From Clostridiales bacterium (lineage in GTDB: Bacteria > Bacillota > Clostridia > Peptostreptococcales > Acidaminobacteraceae), in contig JASUTA010000003.1 in assembly GCA_030445805.1 (NCBI GenBank), positions 1-35,980 on the forward strand: a stretch of DNA of 35,980 nt, read 5' to 3'. The notes under the pieces are model-generated. The model was not told where the DNA came from. It was given only the letters and a program-made list of their open reading frames with translations, and ran no database searches. Below are positions 17,490 to 25,573 of this stretch, in pieces; within the stretch, counting starts at the first letter, position 1; the number at the start of each line of letters is the position of its first letter. The position numbers were made by a program, and so were the translations under genes.

Positions 17490-17840
17490 ATGGATGATAG
17501 ACGCAAAGAGAGACGGTATGAAAATTTAGGCGTCATTGAGTCCTTTAATTTTCATATGAGCAATCGAACCGTCGAGATTAACGCACCGGTTGAAATTTCC
17601 CTAAAAGATATTTCAATGGGCGGACTCGGCATACGATCAAACAAGGCACTGGAAGTGGGAACGACACTTTCGATTCACCTCCAACTCGACCGAGACAGTA
17701 CCATCGTCATCGGGAAGGTCGTTTGGTGTCGGTATGACGGGAGTTTTTTCAATTGCGGACTCAAATTGATTTATATGCCCGATGAACTCATCGACTTTTT
17801 AGAGGTGGCTTCCGAAGAGGGCAATAAGTATATGAATTAG
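17490..17840 (+). CDS. PilZ domain protein, candidate c-di-GMP receptor
   Basis: A 116-residue single-domain protein. The N-terminal RxxxR motif (DDRRKERR, residues 2-9) and DISMGG (D40, S42, G45; D/N-x-S-x-x-G) are the two c-di-GMP-binding signatures of PilZ. The rest is predicted beta-barrel. No partner domain is fused, so it probably acts by protein contact, often on motility or exopolysaccharide systems. ATG 17490 has GGAGTG upstream. It may share a transcript with the cysteine desulfurase gene 56 bp before it, but no functional link is evident. Confidence 0.88.
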   Translation: MDDRRKERRYENLGVIESFNFHMSNRTVEINAPVEISLKDISMGGLGIRSNKALEVGTTLSIHLQLDRDSTIVIGKVVWCRYDGSFFNCGLKLIYMPDELIDFLEVASEEGNKYMN

Positions 17841-17846
17841 CATTTG

Positions 17847-17891
17847 GCAAGCGCTATGCGGCATTTTTGCCGAACCGGGTAAAGCGCTTGC
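17847..17891 (+). terminator. Nested hairpin after the PilZ gene, probable terminator
   Basis: GCAAGCGCT (17847-17855) pairs with AGCGCTTGC (17883-17891); inside it CGGCA/TGCCG forms a second stem with a T loop. Only a short T tract follows (CTTTGGTGTTT), so termination efficiency is uncertain. Confidence 0.55.
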
Positions 17892-17965
17892 TTTGGTGTT
17901 TCCATATAAAAAAATTTGGGTATAGAATAAAAAAATTTATATAGCAATAGGACCGAGGAGGAGAC

Positions 17966-19744
17966 ATGAATCGAAACGAGATAGAGAAAAAATATTTGTG
18001 GGATTTGTCCGACTTATATGCGGACGATGCCGCGTGGGAAACGGATTTCAAAAAAGGGAAAGCAGAGATTCAAACGATTGTACAATACAAGGGGCGATTG
18101 ACCGAATCGGCAGATACGCTGTATGAAGCCCTTCGAACGGAAGAGCGGGTATCACGCCTTTTGACCAATTTAATTACCTATGCCCACTTGAAACTCGATG
18201 AGAATACAAAGGGATCCACTTATCAGGCGATGTATTCGCGTATGGAAGCCGTTCTTGCGGAAGCGGGAGAGGCCGGTGCTTTTTTTGAGCCGGAATTGCT
18301 GTCCGCCGATGAGTCTAAAATAAAACAACTTTTGGAAGACGAACGGCTAAAAGTCTACGGCACTTACTTTGATCGCCTGTTCAGAAAAAAACCACATGTG
18401 CTGGATGAGGCCATGGAGGGGGTGCTGGCTCAAGTCGGAGAACTCGCCGGAACGGCAGGATCCGCATATGAGATGCTGTTAAACGCCGATATGATGTTCG
18501 AAGATGCTGTTGACAGCAACGGAAAAACGTATAAACTCACCAATGCGAGTTACATTCCACTGGTTATGAAAGGCGACCGTGCCCTTAGAAAAGACGCTTT
18601 TGAAAAGTATTACAAAACGTATGAAGGGCACGTCAACACAATCGCGGCATTGATGCAAGGAGAGGTTAAACAAAATATCTTTTTTGCCAAGATGCGCAAA
18701 CATTCTTCCGCACGTGCGGCGGCACTTTTTTCAAACTTTATTCCGACGTCGGTTCCCGACAGTTTGATCGAAGCGGTTCACGATAATCTGGAAACGTTCT
18801 ATAAATACATGCGCCTCAGAAAACGTGCTTTGGGTGTAGAAGAACTGCATATGTATGACCTCTATACGCCGATTGTGCAGGATTTGGATTTTGAAATTCC
18901 TTATGAGGAAGCTTGCAAGACCGTACTTGAAATGACAAAAGTGCTCGGCTCGGATTACCAACAAACGATTCAAAGCGCTTTTGACAGCCGTTGGATTGAT
19001 GTTTATGAAACGGAAGGCAAGCGCAGTGGGGCTTATTCTTGGGGAACTTATGATTCCAAACCGTATGTTCTTTTAAATCATAAAGACGATTTGGACAGCA
19101 TGTTCACACTGGCACATGAACTGGGTCATTCCATGCATTCCTATCTCTCCAGAAAAACACAGCCATACCTCTACTCGAATTATTCTATTTTTGTGGCTGA
19201 GGTAGCGTCTACAACCAATGAAGCCCTTTTAAATGCCCATTTATTAAACACGCTTGAAGATCCTGAAAAGAGAAAATACGTTTTAAATCACTATTTGGAT
19301 CAATTCAAGGGCACGATTTTCAGACAGACGATGTTTGCGGAGTTCGAACGCGATATTCACGCGCATGTCGAGGCCGGCGGCGCGTTGACTGCGGAATTTA
19401 TGTGTGAACATTATCTGGCACTCAATAAAAAATATTACGGACCGGATGTGGTTGTAGATGAGGCCATTCAATACGAGTGGGCACGTATTCCGCATTTCTT
19501 CATGAATTTCTACGTGTATCAATACGCGACCGGATTTTCAGCGGCGATTTCTCTGGCGGATCAGATTTTGAAAGAGGGAGATCCAGCGGTAAAACGCTAT
19601 CTCGAATTCCTGTCTTCCGGCTCCAGCCTTGAACCGATTGAAGTGCTGAGACGTGCCGGTGCGGATATGGAAACGGAAGCCCCGGTGGCAAATGCCATGA
19701 AAGTATTCAAGTCGGTGGTTGACGAACTGGAAGGTTTGTTCTAA
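17966..19744 (+). CDS. pepF: Oligoendopeptidase F (M3 family zinc peptidase)
   Basis: A 592-residue cytosolic metallopeptidase that cleaves oligopeptides of roughly 7-17 residues. The zinc site is HELGH (384-388) with the third ligand E412 in FVAEVASTTNE, as in M3 enzymes. The N-terminal half is helical, typical of PepF. Length matches the family (about 600). ATG 17966 has GGAGGAG 5 nt upstream. The spacer before it is AT-rich. The gene is followed by the THF riboswitch, which belongs to the next transcript. Peptide use fits an amino-acid-fermenting lifestyle, but that is inferred. Confidence 0.93.
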   Translation: MNRNEIEKKYLWDLSDLYADDAAWETDFKKGKAEIQTIVQYKGRLTESADTLYEALRTEERVSRLLTNLITYAHLKLDENTKGSTYQAMYSRMEAVLAEAGEAGAFFEPELLSADESKIKQLLEDERLKVYGTYFDRLFRKKPHVLDEAMEGVLAQVGELAGTAGSAYEMLLNADMMFEDAVDSNGKTYKLTNASYIPLVMKGDRALRKDAFEKYYKTYEGHVNTIAALMQGEVKQNIFFAKMRKHSSARAAALFSNFIPTSVPDSLIEAVHDNLETFYKYMRLRKRALGVEELHMYDLYTPIVQDLDFEIPYEEACKTVLEMTKVLGSDYQQTIQSAFDSRWIDVYETEGKRSGAYSWGTYDSKPYVLLNHKDDLDSMFTLAHELGHSMHSYLSRKTQPYLYSNYSIFVAEVASTTNEALLNAHLLNTLEDPEKRKYVLNHYLDQFKGTIFRQTMFAEFERDIHAHVEAGGALTAEFMCEHYLALNKKYYGPDVVVDEAIQYEWARIPHFFMNFYVYQYATGFSAAISLADQILKEGDPAVKRYLEFLSSGSSLEPIEVLRRAGADMETEAPVANAMKVFKSVVDELEGLF

Positions 19745-19762
19745 AATAATAACGTTACAAGT

Positions 19763-19856
19763 AACAGAGTAGGTAAAACGCGTTAAGTGTTAGGGAATGG
19801 GAAGTCGTCCTTAAACGAAAGACATTTGTCTGCGGTGTTTTACTGCGTCCGCTGTT
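19763..19856 (+). ncRNA. Tetrahydrofolate (THF) riboswitch aptamer
   Basis: The segment carries the folT-motif conserved blocks in order: AGAGTAG, CGCGTTAAGTGT, GAATGGGAAGTCGTC, AACGAA, GCGGTG and TGCGTCCGCT. P1 is AACAG (19763-19767) with CTGTT (19852-19856); P2 is GTAAAAC with GTTTTAC; a small hairpin AGAC-ATTT-GTCT is at 19820-19831. It lies directly upstream of a folate ECF transporter gene, its classical target. Confidence 0.95.
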
Positions 19857-19857
19857 G

Positions 19858-19927
19858 CATTATTATCCATATATTCGGGAGGCTCCGAGTAATAATGTAA
19901 TGGTAGGAATTTACATTTTAAAAGGAG
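19858..19927 (+). promoter_or_regulatory. Candidate expression platform of the THF riboswitch
   Basis: Hairpin A: CATTATTA (19858-19865) with TAATAATG (19890-19897), plus inner TCGG/CCGA. Hairpin B: AATGTAA (19894-19900) with TTACATT (19911-19917), ending 3 nt before AAAGGAG (19921-19927). The two helices share AATG and exclude each other. No T run is present, so control is probably translational. Drawn by eye. Confidence 0.5.
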
Positions 19928-19934
19928 TTCCTTC

Positions 19935-20693
19935 ATGAAAACTAAACAACGATTATCAACGGGCGTGCTTGTTAAAGCGGCACTGCTCACTGCGGTCAGC
20001 ATTGTCCTGACACGCTTTTTTTCCGTGATGTTACCGCTTGGCGGTCTTCCGGCGCTTCGCGTCGGGCTCGGATCCATTCCCTTGATTTTATCGGGGATAC
20101 TTTTTGGACCGCTGGTAGGCGGGATGGTCGGTGCATTATCGGACGTCATCGGCTATGCCATTAATCCGGCCGGTGGGGCGTTTTTTCCGGGATTTACTTT
20201 GACGGCCGCTCTTTACGGCATTCTTTCAGGCGTGCTGGTTAAAAACGTTAAAATTCAAAGAAGCAAATGGAATTTTAATTATCTCAATGCGCTTGTTATG
20301 ATTGCTTTTGCAGCAGGGGTGTTGATGCTCCTCGTTCTTTCCGATTCTCTGCTCCTCGTAGACGGACGCTGGCAGTTCGGAGATGCTATGGCGCTTCCGA
20401 TACTCATTGCCACGGTTGTGGTTACACTTTTGTTTGTGCTCCTGCCTTTCTTTTCCGATTCAAAGATCAAAAAGTCGGAAGGGGGCATTTCCTTCGACAA
20501 AATTACGTTTATTGTCAGCTTGAACTATGTTTTTAACAGTGTTCTTTTGAACACTTTTTGGCTTTCGGTGATGTTTGGAAAAGGATTTATGGTGTTCCTT
20601 CCGGGGAGAATCGTGGCAGCTTTGGCGACGATTCCGATTTATTCATGGATTTTATATGTGCTCACTCGTTTTTTTAAATCGGATATTGACTGA
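19935..20693 (+). CDS. folT: Folate ECF transporter S component FolT
   Basis: A 252-residue membrane protein. The N-terminal 100 residues match folate S components (LPLGGLPALRVGLGSIPLILSG, followed by LVGGMVGALSDVIGYAINPAGGAFFPGF). It is longer than the usual 170-180 residues because of an inserted hydrophobic segment (about residues 115-180) before the final FolT-like helices. The THF riboswitch upstream identifies the substrate class as folates. ATG 19935 has AAAGGAG 7 nt upstream. The energising EcfA/T genes are not nearby, so a shared module elsewhere is expected. An 11-bp perfect terminator ends the unit. Confidence 0.92.
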   Translation: MKTKQRLSTGVLVKAALLTAVSIVLTRFFSVMLPLGGLPALRVGLGSIPLILSGILFGPLVGGMVGALSDVIGYAINPAGGAFFPGFTLTAALYGILSGVLVKNVKIQRSKWNFNYLNALVMIAFAAGVLMLLVLSDSLLLVDGRWQFGDAMALPILIATVVVTLLFVLLPFFSDSKIKKSEGGISFDKITFIVSLNYVFNSVLLNTFWLSVMFGKGFMVFLPGRIVAALATIPIYSWILYVLTRFFKSDID

Positions 20694-20732
20694 AGATCAT
20701 CGTGTCAATACGTCAAATTCATGTTGATACAC

Positions 20733-20765
20733 AATTAGGTGCATGACTTTGCACCTAATTTTTTT
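20733..20765 (+). terminator. Rho-independent terminator of folT
   Basis: AATTAGGTGCA (20733-20743) pairs perfectly with TGCACCTAATT (20750-20760), with a TGACTT loop and a T run of at least seven counting the stem end. Confidence 0.95.
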
Positions 20766-20775
20766 GAGCTAAGTG

Positions 20776-20784
20776 TGGTATAAT
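20776..20784 (+). promoter_or_regulatory. Extended -10 promoter of the nth operon
   Basis: TGGTATAAT, an ideal extended -10, just after the folT terminator. It overlaps the in-frame GTG at 20773, which therefore cannot be the nth start. Confidence 0.6.
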
Positions 20785-20829
20785 AACGAAAGAATGCAAA
20801 ACTTTTCAGGCGCCTTTCGGAGGAGAAAC

Positions 20830-21480
20830 ATGACGAAGAAAAAAGCGGAAGAAATTATGCAATTATTTGACCGATTGTACCCTGATGCCGGTCCGGAATT
20901 GGATTTTGTGAATCCCTATGAGCTTTTGGTGGCGGTTATTTTGAGTGCGCAGTGCACAGACGTGCGCGTCAATCAGGTCACAAAGGTTTTATTTGATGAA
21001 GCACCGGATGCGTATGCTCTGGAAAATATGACGATTGATCGTTTAGAGGCGATTATTAAACCTTGCGGTCTTTATAAGAGTAAGGCGAAGAACTTATCCG
21101 GGACGGCTCATTTGCTCGTCGAGCAATACGATGGGGAAGTGCCCTCGGATCACGATGCCTTGAAGGCGCTTCCGGGCGTCGGACAAAAGACGGCAAATGT
21201 CGTGGTGAGCAATGCTTTCGGTCAGCCGGCCATTGCAGTGGACACCCATGTTTTCCGCGTTTCCAACCGAATCGGATTGGTCAAGGCAAAAACAGTTGAA
21301 GAGACTGAAAAGCAACTCAGAAAGTTACTGCCGAAAGACAGGTGGAGCAAAGCGCATCATCAGCTCATCTTTCATGGCCGAAGAGTTTGTAAAGCGAGAA
21401 AACCGAATTGCGGCGAATGCTTGATTGCACCGCATTGTGCGTATTATAAAACCATTTCCGGGGAGTCGAACCATGCATGA
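20830..21480 (+). CDS. nth: Endonuclease III, base excision repair DNA glycosylase/lyase
   Basis: A 216-residue enzyme that removes oxidised pyrimidines and nicks abasic sites. The helix-hairpin-helix LPGVGQKTANVV holds catalytic K120, and D138 is in AVDTHVFR. The [4Fe-4S] cluster ligands are C187, C194, C197 and C203, spaced C-x6-C-x2-C-x5-C. All six positions equal the E. coli numbering. ATG 20830 has GGAGGAG 5 nt upstream. The 3' end overlaps the next gene by 8 bp, so the two are cotranscribed and probably translationally coupled. Confidence 0.96.
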   Translation: MTKKKAEEIMQLFDRLYPDAGPELDFVNPYELLVAVILSAQCTDVRVNQVTKVLFDEAPDAYALENMTIDRLEAIIKPCGLYKSKAKNLSGTAHLLVEQYDGEVPSDHDALKALPGVGQKTANVVVSNAFGQPAIAVDTHVFRVSNRIGLVKAKTVEETEKQLRKLLPKDRWSKAHHQLIFHGRRVCKARKPNCGECLIAPHCAYYKTISGESNHA

Positions 21481-23662
21481 AAAACCAGTTAATCCAATGC
21501 CGAAAAATTTGATGTTTGCCCTGGATATCGGGACGCGTAATGTTGTCGGTGTTCTGTCCAGGCGAGAAGGTGAGCGTTACATCGTTGTGGATCACGCAAT
21601 GAAACCGCACCCGGACCGCGCCATGCTTGACGGTCAAATACACGACATACAAAAAGTAACGGAAATCGTTCGGTCTGTTGTAGAAACGCTGGAAGAGCGC
21701 AACGGCTATCAATTGGAACAGGCGGCAATTGCCGCGGCAGGTCGTGCGCTTAAAACGGCTAGAGCAGAGATTGAAGCGGAATTGGATGTGACCAAGGAGA
21801 TCGACAAAGCGGAAACGGACCGACTGGAGATGCAAGCGATTCAGCGTGCTCAAGAATTGCTGTCGGAAGTTTCCGGTGAATATTACTGTGTGGGTTACAG
21901 CGTGATCAACTACTATTTGGACGGCAGTATTATTCTCAATCCGCTCGGGCATCGAGGCAGTAAGCTCAGCGTGGAGATCATTGCCACCTTTTTGCCTCAC
22001 ATTGTTGTAGACAGCTTATATGCGGTGCTCCAAAAAGCGGGACTCGAAGTTATGAACCTGACTTTGGAGCCGATTGCCGCTATCAATGTCGCCATTCCGA
22101 AAAATTTAAGATTACTGAACCTCGCTCTCGTGGATGTGGGCGCAGGGACATCGGATATTGCCATTTCAAAAGACGGTGCCGTGGTTTCATACGGAATGGT
22201 TGCGTCTGCCGGAGATAAATTGACGGAACAAATTGCCCAGACACATCTGATGGATTTTAATCGAGCTGAGGCTTTGAAACTCGAATTAAGCCGAGGGGAT
22301 ATGTGTACTTTTTCCGATATTCTCGGGATGACTCACACGGTTGAGAGCGCGTCTATTTTGGCAGAGCTGGATGAGAAGATCAATGCACTTGCGCATGCGG
22401 TGGCAGAGGACATTTTGGAACTCAATCATAAGCCGCCGAGTGCTATTTTTTGTATCGGGGGCGGCTCTCAAATTCCGGGATTTACGGAAAAGCTGGCGGC
22501 CGCTGTCGGATTACAGAAAGAACGCGTGGTCATTAAGACGGTAAACCAATTGGATCAAGTGGATTTTGACTGTGAGGCTCTTGAGGGACCCGAATTCATT
22601 ACACCGATCGGCATCGGTGTAACGGCTTTTGAAGAACGCGAACAGGATTTTATACAAGTAACGGTGAATGAAACGTCGATTCGACTGTTTAATTCAAAGC
22701 CGCTCCAAGTTTCCGATGCCCTTATCTTAACCGGATACAGTGCAAGAAAGTTGATTTCGGAACGAGGAGAGAGCTATGAAATCACAGTGGACGGGGAAAA
22801 ACGTGAAATTAAAGGCGAATATGGCGAACCCGCAAAAATATTTGTCAACGGCATCCTTGCCGCGCTGGATACTAAGATTGGGAATAAAGATCAAATTCGC
22901 ATCATGTCTGCCGAAAAAGGGAAGCAAAAAATCCTGCATTTGGGGGACGTTATCGGCAAGAGCCGTTCGCTTCGATTGAACGGTCATGAAGTTCCCGTCG
23001 TGGATTATATCCGGGTTAACGGCGTCAATCGGACGGATGAATACAAGGTTGAACCGGGTGATTGGATTGAGACGATCGGCGTCAAGACGGCGAAAGCATT
23101 GGCCGAACGGGTAGAACTGGATTTATCGGCATTTGTGTTTATCAAACGCGGGGCGGTGCTCAGAGGGTCGGATGTCGTTGAACCGGGAGATGAATTGACC
23201 TATCGAAAGCGTCTTTCGGGAGATGCGCCGGTAGAAGCGGACGATGAGAAAACGGAGGCCGCGACATCTTATACGGAAAATGATATTGAAAATGATATTG
23301 AATACGACGGATCCCTTTCTATGCCGGCTGAAGAGGCTGTTGAAAACGACGAAACCTTTGAACTGATCAGAGAACCGGCAAGTGCGGCGAAAGCGATGAA
23401 CCGCCAGCCCGATGATTCGGAAGAAGACGGGGCCGCCGATTTGACGGATGCGCCGCCGTATATTGATGTATTGGTCAACGGAAGCGCTGTGAGAATTCCA
23501 AGGACAAAAAAAGAAATGGTTTTTGTCGATGTTTTTGATTGCATTGACTTTGACCTGTCAAAGCCGAAAGGCATTTTAGAGTTGAAACTCAATACAGAAC
23601 GCGCCCGATACACGGATGTGCTTCATACGGGCGATGTGATTGAAATACAGTGGAAGAATTAG
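21473..23662 (+). CDS. Large FtsA-like actin-fold protein with repetitive C-terminal modules
   Basis: A 729-residue protein. Residues 10-405 are an FtsA/PilM-type actin fold: phosphate-1 loop FALDIGTRNVVG, an SHS2-like insertion (about 95-185), phosphate-2 VDVGAGTSD (about 220) and adenosine loop CIGGGSQIPG (about 327). The remaining 320 residues are not in canonical FtsA. They carry five [IL/V]-x-[VL]-[ND]-G strands (near 437, 456, 500, 513, 666), alternating with GDxI-like turns (LHLGDVI, VEPGDWIE, VEPGDELT, LHTGDVIE), and an acidic linker (about 580-655, with END repeats). No FtsZ-binding membrane helix is seen at the C-terminus. ATG 21473 has GGGGAG 7 nt upstream and overlaps nth. Similar long FtsA-domain proteins occur in Clostridia; function is unknown to me, perhaps envelope or division related. 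Confidence 0.8.
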   Translation: MHEKPVNPMPKNLMFALDIGTRNVVGVLSRREGERYIVVDHAMKPHPDRAMLDGQIHDIQKVTEIVRSVVETLEERNGYQLEQAAIAAAGRALKTARAEIEAELDVTKEIDKAETDRLEMQAIQRAQELLSEVSGEYYCVGYSVINYYLDGSIILNPLGHRGSKLSVEIIATFLPHIVVDSLYAVLQKAGLEVMNLTLEPIAAINVAIPKNLRLLNLALVDVGAGTSDIAISKDGAVVSYGMVASAGDKLTEQIAQTHLMDFNRAEALKLELSRGDMCTFSDILGMTHTVESASILAELDEKINALAHAVAEDILELNHKPPSAIFCIGGGSQIPGFTEKLAAAVGLQKERVVIKTVNQLDQVDFDCEALEGPEFITPIGIGVTAFEEREQDFIQVTVNETSIRLFNSKPLQVSDALILTGYSARKLISERGESYEITVDGEKREIKGEYGEPAKIFVNGILAALDTKIGNKDQIRIMSAEKGKQKILHLGDVIGKSRSLRLNGHEVPVVDYIRVNGVNRTDEYKVEPGDWIETIGVKTAKALAERVELDLSAFVFIKRGAVLRGSDVVEPGDELTYRKRLSGDAPVEADDEKTEAATSYTENDIENDIEYDGSLSMPAEEAVENDETFELIREPASAAKAMNRQPDDSEEDGAADLTDAPPYIDVLVNGSAVRIPRTKKEMVFVDVFDCIDFDLSKPKGILELKLNTERARYTDVLHTGDVIEIQWKN

Positions 23663-23672
23663 TGGAGATGTT

Positions 23673-24395
23673 ATGAGTGATTTATTTGATCGCGAGTATG
23701 TTTGTCCGATATGCGGCCATGTTTTTTCATCCAAGCAGGTGAAAACGTCGGCGATCCGTACAAAAGCGAGGGAAAAGGATTTCCATGCGACTTTTTATGG
23801 GGAAAATCCTACTTATTACGGGGTGATCTGCTGTGAGGCATGCGGATTTACTCAGTTTGAAAATGATTTTAAAAAGGCTGTTTCGGAAAAATGGAAAGTG
23901 GCTATCCGGGAACGGATTTCCTCGCACTGGCGGACACAAAATTTTTTGGGCCAGAGGGATACCGCGGCGGCGATTAAAGTCCATCTGATTGCGCTTTTGA
24001 ATTATAAGGTACTTGAAACGTCCTACACGACGCTTGGAAAATTGTACTTGAGATTGGCTTGGTTTTACAGGGAACTGGAGAATGAAAGCGAAAGCAAAAA
24101 ATATGTCAAACTGGCTCTTGATGCCTATGTCATGAGCTATGAGACAGAACGATTGAGTGATGAACCGGAGAGAGAACTCGAAATTATTTATTTAATCGGA
24201 GAGTTAAACCGACAACTCGGCAACTATAAGGAGGCTGTTCGATGGTACGGCAATACCATTCACCATGAATACGCCTTTAAAAATCGCTTATTGATCACTT
24301 ATGCAAGAGACCAGTGGGCGCTGGCTGCCGAACAGTATGCACAGGAAAAAAATGATAAGGTTTTACAGGAAGAGAACGAGAGAAAGGATACCTGA
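23673..24395 (+). CDS. DUF2225 protein with zinc-ribbon and helical repeats
   Basis: A 240-residue protein of the DUF2225 family. Two CxxC pairs near the N-terminus (YVCPICGHVF and ICCEACGFTQF) suggest a bound zinc. The C-terminal two thirds are helical and TPR-like (LGKLYLRLAWFYRELENES, ELNRQLGNYKEAVRWYGNTI). The biochemical role is not established. ATG 23673 has TGGAG 6 nt upstream, 10 bp after the FtsA-like gene and 1 bp before the next gene, so it is inside a tight operon. Some sequence resemblance to TPR adaptor proteins suggests protein-protein contacts. Confidence 0.82.
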   Translation: MSDLFDREYVCPICGHVFSSKQVKTSAIRTKAREKDFHATFYGENPTYYGVICCEACGFTQFENDFKKAVSEKWKVAIRERISSHWRTQNFLGQRDTAAAIKVHLIALLNYKVLETSYTTLGKLYLRLAWFYRELENESESKKYVKLALDAYVMSYETERLSDEPERELEIIYLIGELNRQLGNYKEAVRWYGNTIHHEYAFKNRLLITYARDQWALAAEQYAQEKNDKVLQEENERKDT

Positions 24396-24396
24396 C

Positions 24397-24993
24397 ATGA
24401 TTGTCTATTTAATTCGACACGGACAAACATCCGCAAATGTAGAACGCAAATTCGCAGGGAGCTGGGATGTGCCCCTCAATGAACGCGGTATCTCACAGGC
24501 GATGACAGCAAGAGAAAAGCTGAAAGATATTCCGATCACCGCTGTTTATGCATCGCCGCTTCAACGCGCGGCCATAACGGCAAAAACCATTTCGGAACCG
24601 CATGGTCTCCCGGTGGTTACGGATTCAAATTTAAAGGAAATGAATTTTGGAATCTGGGAAAAACGCTTTTTCAGTGATGTTCAAAAAGAGTCTCCCGAAC
24701 TTTTAAATCGATGGTTTCAAAATTACAGAGAATTTCGCGTTGAAGGCGGAGAGTCGGTCGATGAACTCTATGACCGCGTTTCAAAAGCTTATGACGGCAT
24801 TCTGTCAAAATATGATGTTGATGGAGACGATGCTATTGTGATTGTCGCTCACGGCGGCGTGATTCAAACACTTATGAGCCATATTTGTTATGGAGACACA
24901 TCGGGTTATTGGCGATTTGAAATTGAGAATTGCGGGGTCAATAAAATTGAATACGTTATGGGGTACCCCGTCATTAAAAGCATCAACAAATAA
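24397..24993 (+). CDS. Histidine phosphatase family protein (phosphoglycerate mutase-like)
   Basis: A 198-residue histidine phosphatase. The catalytic RHG is at residues 7-9 (LIRHGQT), with the second catalytic histidine H152 in VAHGGV. R-H-G plus E in MNFGIWEKRF complete the pocket. Length and the NVERKFAGSWDVPLNERG segment fit the cobalamin-type alpha-ribazole phosphatase or general PGM-like phosphatases; no cobalamin genes are near, so the substrate is open. ATG 24397 is 1 bp after the DUF2225 stop, with AAAGGAT upstream. It is the last gene of the nth operon. Confidence 0.87.
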   Translation: MIVYLIRHGQTSANVERKFAGSWDVPLNERGISQAMTAREKLKDIPITAVYASPLQRAAITAKTISEPHGLPVVTDSNLKEMNFGIWEKRFFSDVQKESPELLNRWFQNYREFRVEGGESVDELYDRVSKAYDGILSKYDVDGDDAIVIVAHGGVIQTLMSHICYGDTSGYWRFEIENCGVNKIEYVMGYPVIKSINK

Positions 24994-25051
24994 TTCACCT
25001 GATTTAGTAAAAAATCCCTTTGGGAAATAGGATGAACTGCCACAAAAAATG

Positions 25052-25060
25052 TGCTATAGT
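25052..25060 (+). promoter_or_regulatory. Extended -10 promoter of cheX-trmL
   Basis: TGCTATAGT, an extended -10, 38 bp before the coding start. The -35 is poor. Confidence 0.45.
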
Positions 25061-25098
25061 AATAGTGTACACGACGCGCGATTTAAGGAGGCGATTGG

Positions 25099-25560
25099 GT
25101 GAGGGCGGATTTTGTGAATGCATTTGTAAAGGCTTCCACTGAAGTAATCAACAACTTTGTTCCAGATAAATTTTCAGTCGGGAAACCTTTTTTAAGACAG
25201 AATCCTTTTCCAACGAAGGATATTGTCATCATGCTCGGTATAACGGGCGATGTAAAAGGGCAAGCCGTCTTCAGCATGAGTGAAGAGCTGGCGAAGCAAA
25301 TTGCTTCCGGAATGATGATGGGCATGCCGGTTGATACCATGGACGAAATGGCTAAAAGTGCGCTTTCTGAGCTGGCCAATATGATCATGGGAAACTCTGC
25401 CACGCTGATTTTCAATTTGGGTGCCGCGATTGACATTACACCGCCTTCTTTGGTTAAAGGAACCAAGATTGAAATTTCATCGGCAGGCATGGAGACCATT
25501 TGTGTGCCGCTGGTTTCAAATATGGGAGAAATCGAATTCGACATCGGTATAAAAAAATAG
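25099..25560 (+). CDS. cheX: CheX/CheC-type CheY-P phosphatase
   Basis: A 153-residue protein. The single E-x2-N signature (E91 and N94 in SALSELANMIMGN) is the catalytic motif of CheX and CheC phosphatases, which remove phosphate from CheY-P and terminate the chemotaxis signal. One motif copy and the length fit CheX. The start is GTG 25099, with AAGGAGG at 25085-25091 and a 7-nt spacer. It lies away from any other che gene in the window. It shares a transcript with trmL 13 bp downstream. Confidence 0.85.
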   Translation: MRADFVNAFVKASTEVINNFVPDKFSVGKPFLRQNPFPTKDIVIMLGITGDVKGQAVFSMSEELAKQIASGMMMGMPVDTMDEMAKSALSELANMIMGNSATLIFNLGAAIDITPPSLVKGTKIEISSAGMETICVPLVSNMGEIEFDIGIKK

Positions 25561-25573
25561 TATGGAGTAAGAG

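Noticed and set aside
21365-22000. 211-residue minus-strand open frame across nth and the FtsA-like gene
   Set aside because: It spans two well-supported plus-strand genes and shows no family resemblance.
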